Assembly (NCBI GenBank): GCA_009929695.1
Contig: RZZW01000019.1
Span: 1-57,702 of the forward strand
Reading direction: 5' to 3'
DNA from: Clostridia bacterium
Lineage (GTDB): Bacteria; Bacillota; Clostridia; Oscillospirales; Ruminococcaceae
Length of the DNA stretch: 57,702 nucleotides
Shown here: one piece after another, positions 1 to 7,870 of the stretch
Layout: every line of letters begins with the position of its first letter
Position numbering within the stretch: position 1 is the stretch's first letter
Position numbers and translations under genes: made by a program
The notes under the pieces: generated by a model
Database searches by the model: none
The model's input: only the letters and a program-made list of their open reading frames with translations
What the model was told of the DNA's origin: nothing

Positions 1-234
1 TTTTTTCCGTATTCAGTTTGCCTTGACCCCCGGTTCACAAGTTGTCCTTATGGCTACTCGCATTTTGCTGGTCGCTATATACAATGCACCATTTTCCCTT
101 GCCGCAAGGCAATCGTTAACAAGCAGGATATCGTTAGCGAGCAAAGAATTCAAAGAGCAATGCTAAAGGATGCGCTGGACGGTAGAATCTACTTTATAAT
201 CACAAATAGGCGAACGACCTCTTTTTATATGGCA

Positions 235-834
235 TCAATTGAAAATCGTCGTGCTTTTATCAACAAGAGAATTGTTTATATTCGCATCAATATTCGCGGA
301 GAGCCATTGTGTTGTTAGCTTTAGGTCAGCAAATAGTTGTTGTGTGTTATTTTGTCCGATGAATGGTGCGTCTGATTCCAGCAGCAAACGGTCAACGGGT
401 ATTCCCTGAATTATCCTCCGTCCATTCTCGGATTTTATCATTGCCGAGTTTATCGAAAAATAACACCCAAATTGAACCGCTCTTTGCAGTTGCTTTTGCG
501 TACCCGAAAACCAATGTAAAATAATAGTATTTTGCTTATGCGCAGAATATTTCTCAATAACATCCAAGGTTGGCTTATCAGCGTGAACAGAATGTATAGA
601 CAGCACCTTCCCACCAAGTTCACCGCATCTTTTAATTATTCTTTCGAATGCGTCGAGCTGCTTATCTTTTGAGTGATAAAATTGTGTGTTAAAATCCAGC
701 CCGATTTCGCCAATATAATGAGCATCTTCAAGATATTTTTCAACGATAACTATTTCGGAATATCGCTCTCCGATTAACTGCGGGTGTAATCCGAGAGCTA
801 CTCTCACATTTGGATAGTCTAAGCAACTATGGTT
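235..834 (-). pseudogene. 5'-truncated TatD-family nuclease, QatD-like
   Basis: The frame runs from a stop at 835-837 to a stop at 235 and reads ...YPNVRVALGLHPQL..., typical of TatD metal-dependent nucleases and closest, from memory, to QatD of the QatABCD antiphage system. Retained motifs are GEIGLD, the SIHS histidine, LHWFSG and LESDAPF. The N-terminal strand with the HxH metal ligands, about 50 residues, is missing. The only start in the fragment is a GTG at 807, inside the conserved core, so it is probably inactive. No qatA, qatB or qatC lies upstream: the next sequence is a terminator and dispersed repeats. I read it as a relic of a lost defence operon. The QatD assignment over another TatD subfamily is moderate. 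No gene is recognised in 1-234. Confidence 0.6.
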
Positions 835-844
835 TTAATAAAAA

Positions 845-877
845 GGAGACACGGGAAAATGCCTGTGTCTCCCTTTT
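845..877. terminator. bidirectional hairpin terminator
   Basis: An eight-base-pair GGAGACAC/GTGTCTCC stem with a short G-rich/C-rich extension and loop is flanked by AAAA on the left and TTTT on the right, so it can work on both strands. It lies downstream of the leftward feo operon and upstream of the truncated nuclease. Confidence 0.7.
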
Positions 878-923
878 GATAATATTTGCGGATTGGCGTT
901 GGTTATACATTGTTGTGAACAAT

Positions 924-1020
924 GCGGGACGGGAAACCCGTCCCCTACAAATTCACTGTAAATTCGCTATACACTGTAGGGCAGTATTTTGCAAGCGGAC
1001 GAGCGAAGCTCGCCCCTACA
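924..1020. repeat. two dispersed palindromic repeats ending CCCTACA
   Basis: 924-949 has a GACGGG/CCCGTC stem followed by CCCTACA. 975-1020 starts TGTAGGG and ends in a GCGAGC-type palindrome plus CCCCTACA. Both belong to the repeat family found in most longer gaps here. A separate palindrome with GGACGCCA/TGGAGTCC arms follows at 1053-1072 and recurs inverted at 13982-14001. Confidence 0.7.
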
Positions 1021-1104
1021 AAAAACGTCGATGATTTGCGCTAAGCTATTGCGGACGCCATTTATGGAGTCCCTGAAAACGCACTTTTAATTTGCAAAAA
1101 ATTT

Positions 1105-1263
1105 CTATTTTTTCGTGTGGCACATGCCGTTTGAGGCGCAGCCGGAGCAACCACCGCCGCATGAGCAGGAAGATTTGCCATTTTTCTTATTGCGCACCAT
1201 GTTTACGACTATTGCGGCGACTATCGCCACTAGCACTGCGCTGATTATTATTGTTGCGAGCAT
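1105..1263 (-). CDS. FeoB-associated Cys-rich membrane peptide
   Basis: This 52-residue peptide starts 13 bases after the feoB stop. It has one N-terminal hydrophobic helix (residues 2-21), a short basic stretch, then a Cys/Gly-rich tail with CSCGGGCSGC followed by another Cys. That layout matches the FeoB-associated Cys-rich membrane protein family found beside feoB in Firmicutes. The role is not settled; metal handling or FeoB assembly at the membrane is an inference from the thiols and the linkage. It is last in the feoA-feoA-feoB transcription unit. Confidence 0.85.
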   Translation of the reverse strand: MLATIIISAVLVAIVAAIVVNMVRNKKNGKSSCSCGGGCSGCASNGMCHTKK

Positions 1264-1276
1264 TTGAGTTTCCCTT

Positions 1277-3691
1277 TCAAGCTTTGATTTTCACCTTTTT
1301 GGTGAGCGTCGCGGCTTCCTTGTATGGTTTTACAAGCATATAGATGATTATTGCGACTATTAAAATTGCGACGGCGGAGCCGATGACGTTGCCGTGGCCG
1401 GTGAACAGCATGCCGAGCTGATAGACAACGAGTGCTATCGCGTAGGCGAAGCCGCACTGGTAGCCGATGGCGAAGAACGTCCATTTGGCGCTGTTCATCT
1501 CGCGCTTTATTGCGCCCATTGCGGCAAAGCACGGCGCGCAGAGGAGATTGAATACTAAGAATGAATACGCCGCAAGCGGTGTGAAAACTGCGCGCATATT
1601 TTCCCAAATCTGCCAACCGTTTTCAGCGACCTCGTCAAAGCCGCCAAACAAAACTCCGAATGTGCCGACGACGTTTTCTTTTGCGATAAGACCCGTGATT
1701 GACGCGACTGCGCCCTGCCAGTTGCCCCAACCGAGCGGGACAAATATGAACGCTATTGCGTTGCCGATGACAGCGAGCACGCTGTCGTTCATGTCAACCA
1801 TGCCAAAGCCGCTGTCTGTGAAGCCGAAGTTTGATGTGAACCACACAAAAATCGTCGCGAGCAAAATTATTGTGCCCGCCTTTTTGATAAACGACCATCC
1901 GCGCTCCCACATTGAGCTTAAAAGATTGCCGACTGTCGGCATGTGATACGACGGCAGCTCCATGACAAACGGCGCGGGGTCGCCCGCGAACATCGTCGTC
2001 TTTTTGAGCATTATGCCCGATGTGACTATCGCCAAAATGCCTACAAAGTATGCGCTTGGCGCGACCCACCATGCACCGCCGAACATTGCGCCCGCTATGA
2101 GGGCGATTATTGGCAGCTTTGCGCCGCACGGAATGAATGTTGTCGTCATGATTGTCATGCGGCGGTCGCGCTCGTTTTCGATTGTGCGGCTTGCCATTAT
2201 GCCCGGCACGCCGCAGCCTGTGCCGATGAGCATTGGTATAAAGCTTTTGCCCGAAAGCCCGAATTTGCGGAAAATTCTGTCCATGACAAACGCGATGCGC
2301 GACATGTAACCGCAGGCTTCAAGGAACGCGAGAAGCAGGAACAGAACTAGCATCTGCGGCACAAAGCCGAGCACAGCGCCAACGCCCGCTACGATGCCGT
2401 CGAGGATAAGCCCTTGCAGCCATGCGGCAGTGCCGATGCTCTCAAGCCAGCCGCCGAGCAGCGCCGGAACGCCGGGCACCCACACGCCATATGCGGCGGG
2501 GTCGGGCTCTTGCTCGCTTGCGACATCCATATAGCTTTCGTAATTTACAGAAATCTCCTCATCGACGACGCCGTTGTCGTCATAGAGGTAGGCTGTTGTT
2601 GTGATATCTTTTGCCTCGTCGGGCTGAAGTGAGGCGTCCTCTGCGGCGGCTTCAAACGCTTCTTTTATCGCGCTCGTCTCTGTATACGCGTCGGCGGCTT
2701 CGGAATATGCTGACGAGCCTATGCCAAAAAGATGCCATCCGTCGCCGAACACGCCGTCATTTGCCCAGTCAGTCGCCCATGTGCCGACTGTTGAGACGGA
2801 GAGGAAATAAACGAGGAACATAATGACCGCGAATATCGGCAGCGCAGCGAAGCGGTTTGTGACAACTCTGTCGATTTTGTCTGACGTTGTCAGCTTGCCT
2901 GCGCTTTTCTTTTTATAGCAGCCCTTTAAAATCGAGCCGATGTAGACATAGCGCTCGTTTGTGATGATGCTCTCGGCGTCGTCGTCAAGCTCTTTTTCGG
3001 CGGCCTGAATATCGGTTTCGATGTGTTCAAGCACGGATTTATCGAGCTTTAACTGTTCGAGCACCTTGTCGTCGCGCTCGAATATTTTTATGGCGTACCA
3101 TCGCTGCTGCTCTTGCGGCATATTGTGCACGGCGGCCTCTTCTATATGTGCGATGGCGTGCTCGACAGCGCCCGAAAACGTGTGCATAGGCACTGTTTTT
3201 GTGCTTTTTGCGGCCTCGATGGCGGCTTCGGCGGCGAGCATTGTGCCGTCGCTTTTGAGCGCGGATATCTCTACGACATGACATCCAAGCTCACGCGAGA
3301 GCTCTTTAACGTCTATTTTGTCGCCGTTTTTGCGCACGACGTCCATCATGTTTATCGCGACGACAACAGGTATGCCAAGCTCGGTGAGCTGCGTTGTCAA
3401 ATAGAGATTGCGCTCTAAATTTGTGCCGTCGATGATGTTAAGTATGGCGTCGGGGCGCTCGCCGATGAGGTAATTGCGCGCGACTACCTCCTCTAAGGTG
3501 TATGGGGAAAGCGAGTAGATGCCGGGCAGGTCGGTGATTATAACGCCGTCGTGCTTTTTAAGCCTGCCCTCTTTTTTCTCGACTGTTACGCCCGGCCAGT
3601 TGCCGACGAACTGGTTTGAACCTGTGAGCGAATTGAAAAGTGTGGTTTTGCCGCTGTTGGGGTTGCCTGCTAGGGCTATTCTCAAATCCAT
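1277..3691 (-). CDS. feoB: ferrous iron transporter FeoB
   Basis: FeoB moves Fe2+ across the cytoplasmic membrane, using an N-terminal G-protein domain as regulator. At 804 residues it is a little longer than usual. Visible features are the P-loop GNPNSGKTT near residue 9, DLPG (G3), an NMMD guanine-specificity motif, a helical region to about residue 250, then a polytopic membrane domain. That domain carries the two gate motifs: LIGTGCGVPGIM and, near the C terminus, LCAPCFAAMGAI. An acidic extracytoplasmic insert of roughly 90 residues (about 320-410) after the first membrane helix explains the extra length. The ATG follows a gap holding a metalloregulator-like dyad and three dispersed repeats. 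It lies downstream of two feoA genes on the same strand. Confidence 0.95.
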   Translation of the reverse strand: MDLRIALAGNPNSGKTTLFNSLTGSNQFVGNWPGVTVEKKEGRLKKHDGVIITDLPGIYSLSPYTLEEVVARNYLIGERPDAILNIIDGTNLERNLYLTTQLTELGIPVVVAINMMDVVRKNGDKIDVKELSRELGCHVVEISALKSDGTMLAAEAAIEAAKSTKTVPMHTFSGAVEHAIAHIEEAAVHNMPQEQQRWYAIKIFERDDKVLEQLKLDKSVLEHIETDIQAAEKELDDDAESIITNERYVYIGSILKGCYKKKSAGKLTTSDKIDRVVTNRFAALPIFAVIMFLVYFLSVSTVGTWATDWANDGVFGDGWHLFGIGSSAYSEAADAYTETSAIKEAFEAAAEDASLQPDEAKDITTTAYLYDDNGVVDEEISVNYESYMDVASEQEPDPAAYGVWVPGVPALLGGWLESIGTAAWLQGLILDGIVAGVGAVLGFVPQMLVLFLLLAFLEACGYMSRIAFVMDRIFRKFGLSGKSFIPMLIGTGCGVPGIMASRTIENERDRRMTIMTTTFIPCGAKLPIIALIAGAMFGGAWWVAPSAYFVGILAIVTSGIMLKKTTMFAGDPAPFVMELPSYHMPTVGNLLSSMWERGWSFIKKAGTIILLATIFVWFTSNFGFTDSGFGMVDMNDSVLAVIGNAIAFIFVPLGWGNWQGAVASITGLIAKENVVGTFGVLFGGFDEVAENGWQIWENMRAVFTPLAAYSFLVFNLLCAPCFAAMGAIKREMNSAKWTFFAIGYQCGFAYAIALVVYQLGMLFTGHGNVIGSAVAILIVAIIIYMLVKPYKEAATLTKKVKIKA

Positions 3692-3714
3692 GATTTATGT
3701 TCCTCTCATTCATT

Positions 3715-3730
3715 GTTAGTTGGAGCTAAC
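3715..3730. promoter_or_regulatory. putative iron-responsive operator upstream of feoB
   Basis: GTTAGTTGGAGCTAAC is a dyad with core TTAGY-N4-GCTAA, 24 bases upstream of the feoB start. The same pattern occurs three times upstream of the feoA genes. It resembles DtxR/IdeR-type iron boxes (TTAGGTTAG...CTAACCTAA), which is the basis for the proposed regulator class. No DtxR-family gene is in the window. Confidence 0.6.
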
Positions 3731-3747
3731 TCGCGTGCTTAAATATC

Positions 3748-3868
3748 GGGCGACTCGTGAATCGCCCCTACGCTCTTTATAAAATTATGGAGACCGTGCG
3801 GGAGGCGAAACGCCTCCCCTACAAGGTTACTTTGAAAGCATTTGTAGGGGACGGGTTTTCCGTCCCGC
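3748..3868. repeat. three dispersed palindromic repeats between feoA and feoB
   Basis: Units at 3748-3772 (GGGCGA/TCGCCC core), 3798-3823 (GGAGGC/GCCTCC) and 3843-3868 (GACGGG/CCGTC) each have one TGTAGGG or CCCTACA end. The third is inverted relative to the first two. They separate feoB from feoA without coding potential. Confidence 0.75.
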
Positions 3869-3887
3869 GCTTACTTGCGGGCGGGTG

Positions 3888-4109
3888 TCAGCTAACCTCA
3901 ATCATCTCCGCGTCTGATTTGCGGATTGACAGCTCGTAGCCGCGGACGTTTATCTCTATTGGGTCACCGAGCGGCGCAACCTTGCGCACGTGCACCTCAA
4001 CGCCCTTTGTTATGCCCATATCCATTATGCGGCGTTTCACTGCGCCCTCGCCGTGAAGCTTGACGACGGTTGCGTTGTCGCCCACCTTTACCTGTTTTAA
4101 TGTGTTCAT
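3888..4109 (-). CDS. feoA: FeoA-family ferrous iron transport protein
   Basis: A 73-residue SH3-like FeoA protein. The RRIMDMGITKGVEV segment is the family's conserved core, and a typical hydrophobic strand pattern runs to the C terminus. FeoA is a small cytoplasmic partner of FeoB. An AGGAGGG ribosome-binding site lies just before the ATG. It is the second of two tandem feoA genes, 9 bases after the first, and about 200 bases from feoB. Confidence 0.92.
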   Translation of the reverse strand: MNTLKQVKVGDNATVVKLHGEGAVKRRIMDMGITKGVEVHVRKVAPLGDPIEINVRGYELSIRKSDAEMIEVS

Positions 4110-4118
4110 ATGTCCCTC

Positions 4119-4331
4119 CTAAATCATGATTTTTTGTGCCATTTCTTTGCTGATAGCCACGCGCGACTCCTTGACGTTGACAATGATATTGCCGCCCATT
4201 GTCGTGACGATGGTGACGTTGCCGCCCGCGACAAAGCCAAGATTTTCAAGATGCTTTTTCACCTCGGGCTTGCCGCCGATTTTTTTAATCATGTTTTCTT
4301 CGCCGACATTTGCAAGTGTTAATGGCATCAT
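4119..4331 (-). CDS. feoA: FeoA-family protein, first copy
   Basis: A 70-residue FeoA paralogue with the core KKHLENLGFVAGGNV, clearly diverged from the following feoA. Tandem feoA genes are common in Clostridia, where one copy may act as a separate FeoB regulator; which does what here is unknown. Two ATG codons adjoin at 4326-4331; an AAAGGGTG site lies upstream. The promoter region carries three TTAGC-N4-GCTAA dyads, which suggests metal-dependent repression of the whole feo unit. Confidence 0.9.
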   Translation of the reverse strand: MMPLTLANVGEENMIKKIGGKPEVKKHLENLGFVAGGNVTIVTTMGGNIIVNVKESRVAISKEMAQKIMI

Positions 4332-4362
4332 TGTACACCCTTTCTCTGCGCACCATAAACGA

Positions 4363-4376
4363 TTAGCGTGCGCTAA
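4363..4376. promoter_or_regulatory. putative iron-responsive operator 1 upstream of feoA
   Basis: TTAGCGTGCGCTAA is a perfect TTAGC-N4-GCTAA dyad 32 bases upstream of the first feoA start, placed to overlap or follow the promoter. Confidence 0.6.
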
Positions 4377-4395
4377 CCGTAAGTGTAAAATATTA

Positions 4396-4413
4396 GGTTA
4401 GTGCTTGCTAACC
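4396..4413. promoter_or_regulatory. putative iron-responsive operator 2 upstream of feoA
   Basis: GGTTAGTGCTTGCTAACC is a dyad with six-base arms and the same four-base core spacer. It is preceded by TTA, giving TTAGGTTAG as in IdeR/DtxR boxes. Its centre is about 35 bases from operator 1. Confidence 0.65.
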
Positions 4414-4497
4414 TTTGGATATAGAATACTCTTTTTTACACACTGTGTCAATGATTTTTGAAACCGCACTCTCAATTTCGGCATATTGCAAGATTAA

Positions 4498-4513
4498 GTT
4501 AGCCGCAGCTAAC
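4498..4513. promoter_or_regulatory. putative iron-responsive operator 3 upstream of feoA
   Basis: GTTAGCCGCAGCTAAC is a perfect dyad of the same design, about 170 bases upstream of the first feoA. It may act at a distance or belong to an unseen upstream start site. Confidence 0.55.
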
Positions 4514-4582
4514 ACAAATACTGTGCATATTAACATATGAAATGCGCGCCCATACGGTTCACCGCGAATGTGCGTGAACAAT

Positions 4583-4673
4583 TGTAGGGGACGGCGTCCT
4601 CGACGTCCCGCTTCGGATGCACATTGTAATTTTGTGCAACCGAAGCGGAGCGATGAGGGCATCGCTCCCTACA
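4583..4673. repeat. pair of dispersed palindromic repeats
   Basis: 4583-4611 (TGTAGGGGACG, then a GACGTCC-type arm) and 4645-4673 (GGAGCGAT/ATCGCTCC, then CTACA) face outward from a short spacer. The rest of 4514-4709 has no recognisable gene. Confidence 0.7.
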
Positions 4674-4709
4674 AATGTGCATTATCGTAAATTTGTGCTA
4701 ACTTAGCTG

Positions 4710-5669
4710 TTAATCCTCTTTAAGCAAATGGCTCACGGCTGCGCCGAATATTCCTCCGGCGGCGAAAACTATCCAGCTTAAATCCCAACGCTTTGTCAGA
4801 AAGCTTACTATAAGGTAAATGGCGACGAGCAGCAGCCAGTAAAATTTGTTGAACTTCACGCTGCGGCGGTTTTTGCGGATTTCCTCGGGGTTATATTTCT
4901 CGTCGCGCAAAAGCATGTTATACGCGCTGCTTTCGCCATCTGTCACGATAAATATAAACACTGCGGCGGACACTAGCAAAAGCAGCAGCACCACGAGCAT
5001 AATTAAAATGAAATCGGACGCGCCGAGCGCCGCCGCCGCGATAAGCGGCACAGGACACATTATGCACATGAAAACAGCGACACTATGCAGTGTGGAAATT
5101 CTGTTTTCTGAATGGAGTTTTCGCTCCGTTACAACACCCGCCACACCGTAATTAAGCTCAAATCTGCCCTGCATGATGTATTTGTACGGGCGCAATATGT
5201 TATCATCTTTAATGAACATCATCACCGCAAACGCCACCATCAAAAACAAGATGATAAGCCCGCCGCCACCCGCCGCTTCTTCGCTCATAAGCTGCACAGG
5301 CGGCTGTGACAAGCCCGCCAAAAACACAAGCAACGTCGGCGCAAGCGTGCACAAAAGCGTTGCTACGGCGGTGCGCCTGCCGTAATAGATTTTGTCGCTT
5401 ATAAACATATTAGCCTGTTCAAGCGTCAAGCCGTTTGCGACCTGCTCTGCGGCGGCGTTGGGTTCAAGCTCGATTTCGTCTTTTAAAAGGTAATCGCAGC
5501 TCACGTCAAAAATGCGGCTCATTTCAAGAATGCGGTTCATATCGGGTATGCTTGCGGCGCTCTCCCATTTAGAGACTGACTGCCGCGAGACATTCATTTT
5601 ATCCGCGAGCTCCTCCTGCGACCAACCGTTTCTTTTTCTAAGCAGGCTAATTTTTTCTCCGATAATCAT
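4710..5669 (-). CDS. XRE-family HTH regulator with C-terminal membrane domain
   Basis: Residues 1-65 form a Cro/C1-type helix-turn-helix (WSQEELADKMNVSRQSVSKWE), followed by an acidic linker and about six hydrophobic segments. Such membrane-tethered XRE regulators are common in Firmicutes and may couple membrane or envelope state to transcription; targets are unknown. The first in-frame ATG (5684) overlaps GGAGG, which is itself correctly spaced for the second ATG at 5669. I therefore start at MIIGEKIS, giving 319 residues. It is transcribed alone. Confidence 0.8.
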   Translation of the reverse strand: MIIGEKISLLRKRNGWSQEELADKMNVSRQSVSKWESAASIPDMNRILEMSRIFDVSCDYLLKDEIELEPNAAAEQVANGLTLEQANMFISDKIYYGRRTAVATLLCTLAPTLLVFLAGLSQPPVQLMSEEAAGGGGLIILFLMVAFAVMMFIKDDNILRPYKYIMQGRFELNYGVAGVVTERKLHSENRISTLHSVAVFMCIMCPVPLIAAAALGASDFILIMLVVLLLLLVSAAVFIFIVTDGESSAYNMLLRDEKYNPEEIRKNRRSVKFNKFYWLLLVAIYLIVSFLTKRWDLSWIVFAAGGIFGAAVSHLLKED

Positions 5670-5806
5670 TTCTATTTCCTCCATACATAAGATGTTTATT
5701 TCGTATGGTTATAATAGCATTTCGAGCGGGCGCGCTCCACCAAGCCGCCTTTGAAGTTTGTCAACCGGCGGTTGCGAATGGCGGTTTAGAGCCGTTTTTT
5801 AGCACT

Positions 5807-6270
5807 TTAATCACGTCGGTAGGCTCCGTAAGAGCTTGAGCGCCTTTTGATGCGGAAAATAATTTTACGAAGAAAAAAGCAGCGGCACCAAAAAAATACG
5901 TACGCTTTATAGCGCAGACTTTTCATTGATATCGGCTTAATTTTTCTGCCGATTTCGACGACTGTGCCGATAATTTGATTTTTTGTGATGCCGCGCTCAA
6001 GCGACGTTTGATTATCGCCCGCCATGACGTAGCTGCCGCCCGAGTGCTTTTTCATTATGCGGTGCAAGACAAACGCGCCATTTGCGCGGCGGTAAAGCAC
6101 GATGTCGTATTTTTTAGGCTCGCGTGCAAGACGGGCGAGCACAACGTAATCTTGGTGCTGATGCAAAAGCGGCAGCATGCTCGTGCCGCTTGGATAAAGC
6201 TTAAACCGCCCGCACTGTCAAGCGCTTTCTCTATCAGCGGAGCACATTTTGCAAGACGAAATTCACCCAT
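5807..6270 (-). pseudogene. signal peptidase I-like (S24/S26) protein, frameshifted
   Basis: The 5' part, from an ATG at 6270 with a GAGGAG site, reads MGEFRLAKCAPLIEKAL in one frame. The family-typical continuation RFKLYPSGTSMLPLL, containing the catalytic serine, is in another frame, open from a TGA at 6218-6220 to 5807. A one-base indel between about 6200 and 6220 joins them. Starting instead at the internal ATG (6178) would drop the catalytic Ser just before MLPLL. The later FVLHR motif carries the His that replaces Lys in SipW/archaeal-type enzymes, followed by a G-D-N box and a basic C terminus. Either a real inactivation or a sequence error. Confidence 0.75.
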
Positions 6271-6433
6271 TGAGTGGCTCCTCTACTTCGTTTAATATAA
6301 TAAGTACAATATTTGCATATTATTCTAACTCATTTTGCTGCGTTTGGCTACTGTACTTTGGGTGGAGAGAAGCAAATTATCGCGAATTGTGATATTTGTC
6401 AGCCGCAATTATCATTATATGCATTTTTGAAGG

Positions 6434-6473
6434 AAAAAGCACGCGAAGCTGTGATGGCTCGGCGTGCTTTTTT
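6434..6473. terminator. bidirectional terminator after pepT
   Basis: AAAAAGCACGC and GCGTGCTTTTTT arms surround a loop with an inner AGC/GCT pairing. A-rich and T-rich flanks allow termination on both strands; it lies 28 bases past the pepT stop. Confidence 0.75.
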
Positions 6474-6500
6474 GTAAAATATCTGGCGCATTTGCGCGGT

Positions 6501-7712
6501 TTACGCATATGCCTCGATGATATTTAAAATTGTGTTGACGGCTGCCGTCATGTCGTCGGCGCAGCAAAGCTCGTATGGGCCGTGCATGTTATACGTGCCT
6601 GTGCCGAGGTTTGGGCACGGCAAGCCCATATATGAAAGGCGCGAGCCGTCCGTGCCGCCGCGCACAGGCTCGGTGACAGGCTGTACACCCGCCTTTTGCC
6701 ATGCGGCGCGCGCGTTTTCTATAAGATGCATGCACGGCTTTATTTTTTCAGCCATGTTGTAATAGCTGTCGGTGATTTGCAAAACAATTTTTGCGCTCTT
6801 GTGATTTTCGAGCACGGTGTCGACGGCTGACTGCATGGCAGCTTTGCGCTGTTCAAACTTTGCCATGTCATGGTCGCGGATTATATAGCCCATGCGCGCT
6901 TTTTCGCTTGTGCCCATGATGCCGTCGAGGTGGTAAAAGCCCTCGTAGCCCTCTGTATGTGCAGGGGTTTCGTCTTGCGGAAGCAGAGAATTTATCTCGC
7001 ATGCGATCAGCAGGGCGTTTTCCATAATGCCCTTGGCGCTGCCCGGATGCACCGAAACGCCCTCTATAGCAATTTCAACCGCTGCTGCGTTAAAGTTTTC
7101 GTATTCAACGCCGCCCGCTTCGCCGCCGTCCATTGTGTAGGCGTATTTTGCGCCGAAGCGCTCCACATCAAAATGGTCTGCTCCCCTGCCGATTTCTTCA
7201 TCGGGGGTAAAGCCGATGCAGATATCGCCGTGGGGGATATTTTCGGTGACAAGGCGCTCACACGCCGTTATAATTTCAGCAATGCCCGCTTTGTCGTCGC
7301 CGCCGAGCAGCGTTGAGCCATCAGTGGTAATGATAGTTTTTCCTTTAAGCGCTTTAATATCGGGGAATTTTTCGACTTTAATGACACGCCCGAATTTCGG
7401 CAGAGCGATATCTCCACCGTCGTAATTTTCATGGATAATTGGTGCAACGTCGCGTCCTGAAAAGTCGGGAGCTGTGTCCATATGTGCAATAAAGCCTATT
7501 GCGTCACAGCTTTCTTTTCCGGCTGTTGCGGGCAGCTTTGCGTAGACGTAGCCCTTGTCGTCCACCTCGGCTTTTATGCCCATTTCCTGAAGCTCTGCGG
7601 CGAGCTTTTTCGCGAACGGCTTTTGAGTTTCGGTAGACGGTGTGGCTTCGCTTTTTGTTGACGACTGCGTGTCGCAGACGACATAATTTAAAAATCTTTC
7701 ATATGCTTTCAT
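6501..7712 (-). CDS. pepT: peptidase T (tripeptide aminopeptidase)
   Basis: A 403-residue M20B metallopeptidase that removes the N-terminal residue of tripeptides in the cytoplasm. Landmarks include AHMDTAPDFSG (zinc ligand HxD), the metal-binding/catalytic acidic segment TPDEEIGRG, DGGEAGGVEYENFNAA, VSVHPGSAKG at the dimerisation domain, and a C-terminal RGGTDGSRLS with MHGPYE. Length and order match PepT. It is monocistronic, with a terminator just downstream, and divergent from the polysaccharide cluster. Confidence 0.95.
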   Translation of the reverse strand: MKAYERFLNYVVCDTQSSTKSEATPSTETQKPFAKKLAAELQEMGIKAEVDDKGYVYAKLPATAGKESCDAIGFIAHMDTAPDFSGRDVAPIIHENYDGGDIALPKFGRVIKVEKFPDIKALKGKTIITTDGSTLLGGDDKAGIAEIITACERLVTENIPHGDICIGFTPDEEIGRGADHFDVERFGAKYAYTMDGGEAGGVEYENFNAAAVEIAIEGVSVHPGSAKGIMENALLIACEINSLLPQDETPAHTEGYEGFYHLDGIMGTSEKARMGYIIRDHDMAKFEQRKAAMQSAVDTVLENHKSAKIVLQITDSYYNMAEKIKPCMHLIENARAAWQKAGVQPVTEPVRGGTDGSRLSYMGLPCPNLGTGTYNMHGPYELCCADDMTAAVNTILNIIEAYA

Positions 7713-7783
7713 TTTTCAATACCTCTTTTCTATATATTAACAAAAAATTGACCATATAACAAGATGAAAAATCACATATTTTG

Positions 7784-7812
7784 TTGGAATGAGCGCGAGA
7801 ATATGATATAAT
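7784..7812 (+). promoter_or_regulatory. promoter of the capE cluster
   Basis: TTGGAA (7784-7789), a 17-base spacer and TATAAT (7807-7812) preceded by TGA, an extended -10. The same TGATATAAT string occurs before ptsI and lacZ. Confidence 0.65.
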
Positions 7813-7832
7813 AATTTAGTATTGTATATTAT

Positions 7833-7854
7833 AAGGGCAAATTGCGCCCTTTTT
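7833..7854 (+). promoter_or_regulatory. terminator-like hairpin in the capE leader
   Basis: AAGGGC, a 7-base loop, GCCCTT and a T run lie between the promoter and the AGGAG ribosome-binding site of capE. The stem is short, so strong termination is unlikely; attenuation or processing is possible. Confidence 0.35.
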
Positions 7855-7870
7855 GATAGGAGAATGTTTT

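Noticed and set aside
1..318. An open frame of 105 codons on the plus strand from the left edge.
   Set aside because: Its 3' part is antisense to the conserved part of the QatD-like fragment, it has no recognisable domain or start, and no ribosome-binding site.
810..1034. A 74-codon plus-strand ORF.
   Set aside because: It lies across a terminator hairpin and two palindromic repeats; the peptide is a translation of repeat sequence.
6195..6225. Programmed frameshifting in the signal-peptidase-like gene.
   Set aside because: No slippery heptamer and no downstream structure of note; family members are not known to use it. A plain indel explains it.
6055..6270. A separate 71-residue protein starting MGEFRLAKCAPLIEK.
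   Set aside because: Its first 20 residues are the normal N terminus of the signal-peptidase-like gene; the rest is out of frame.
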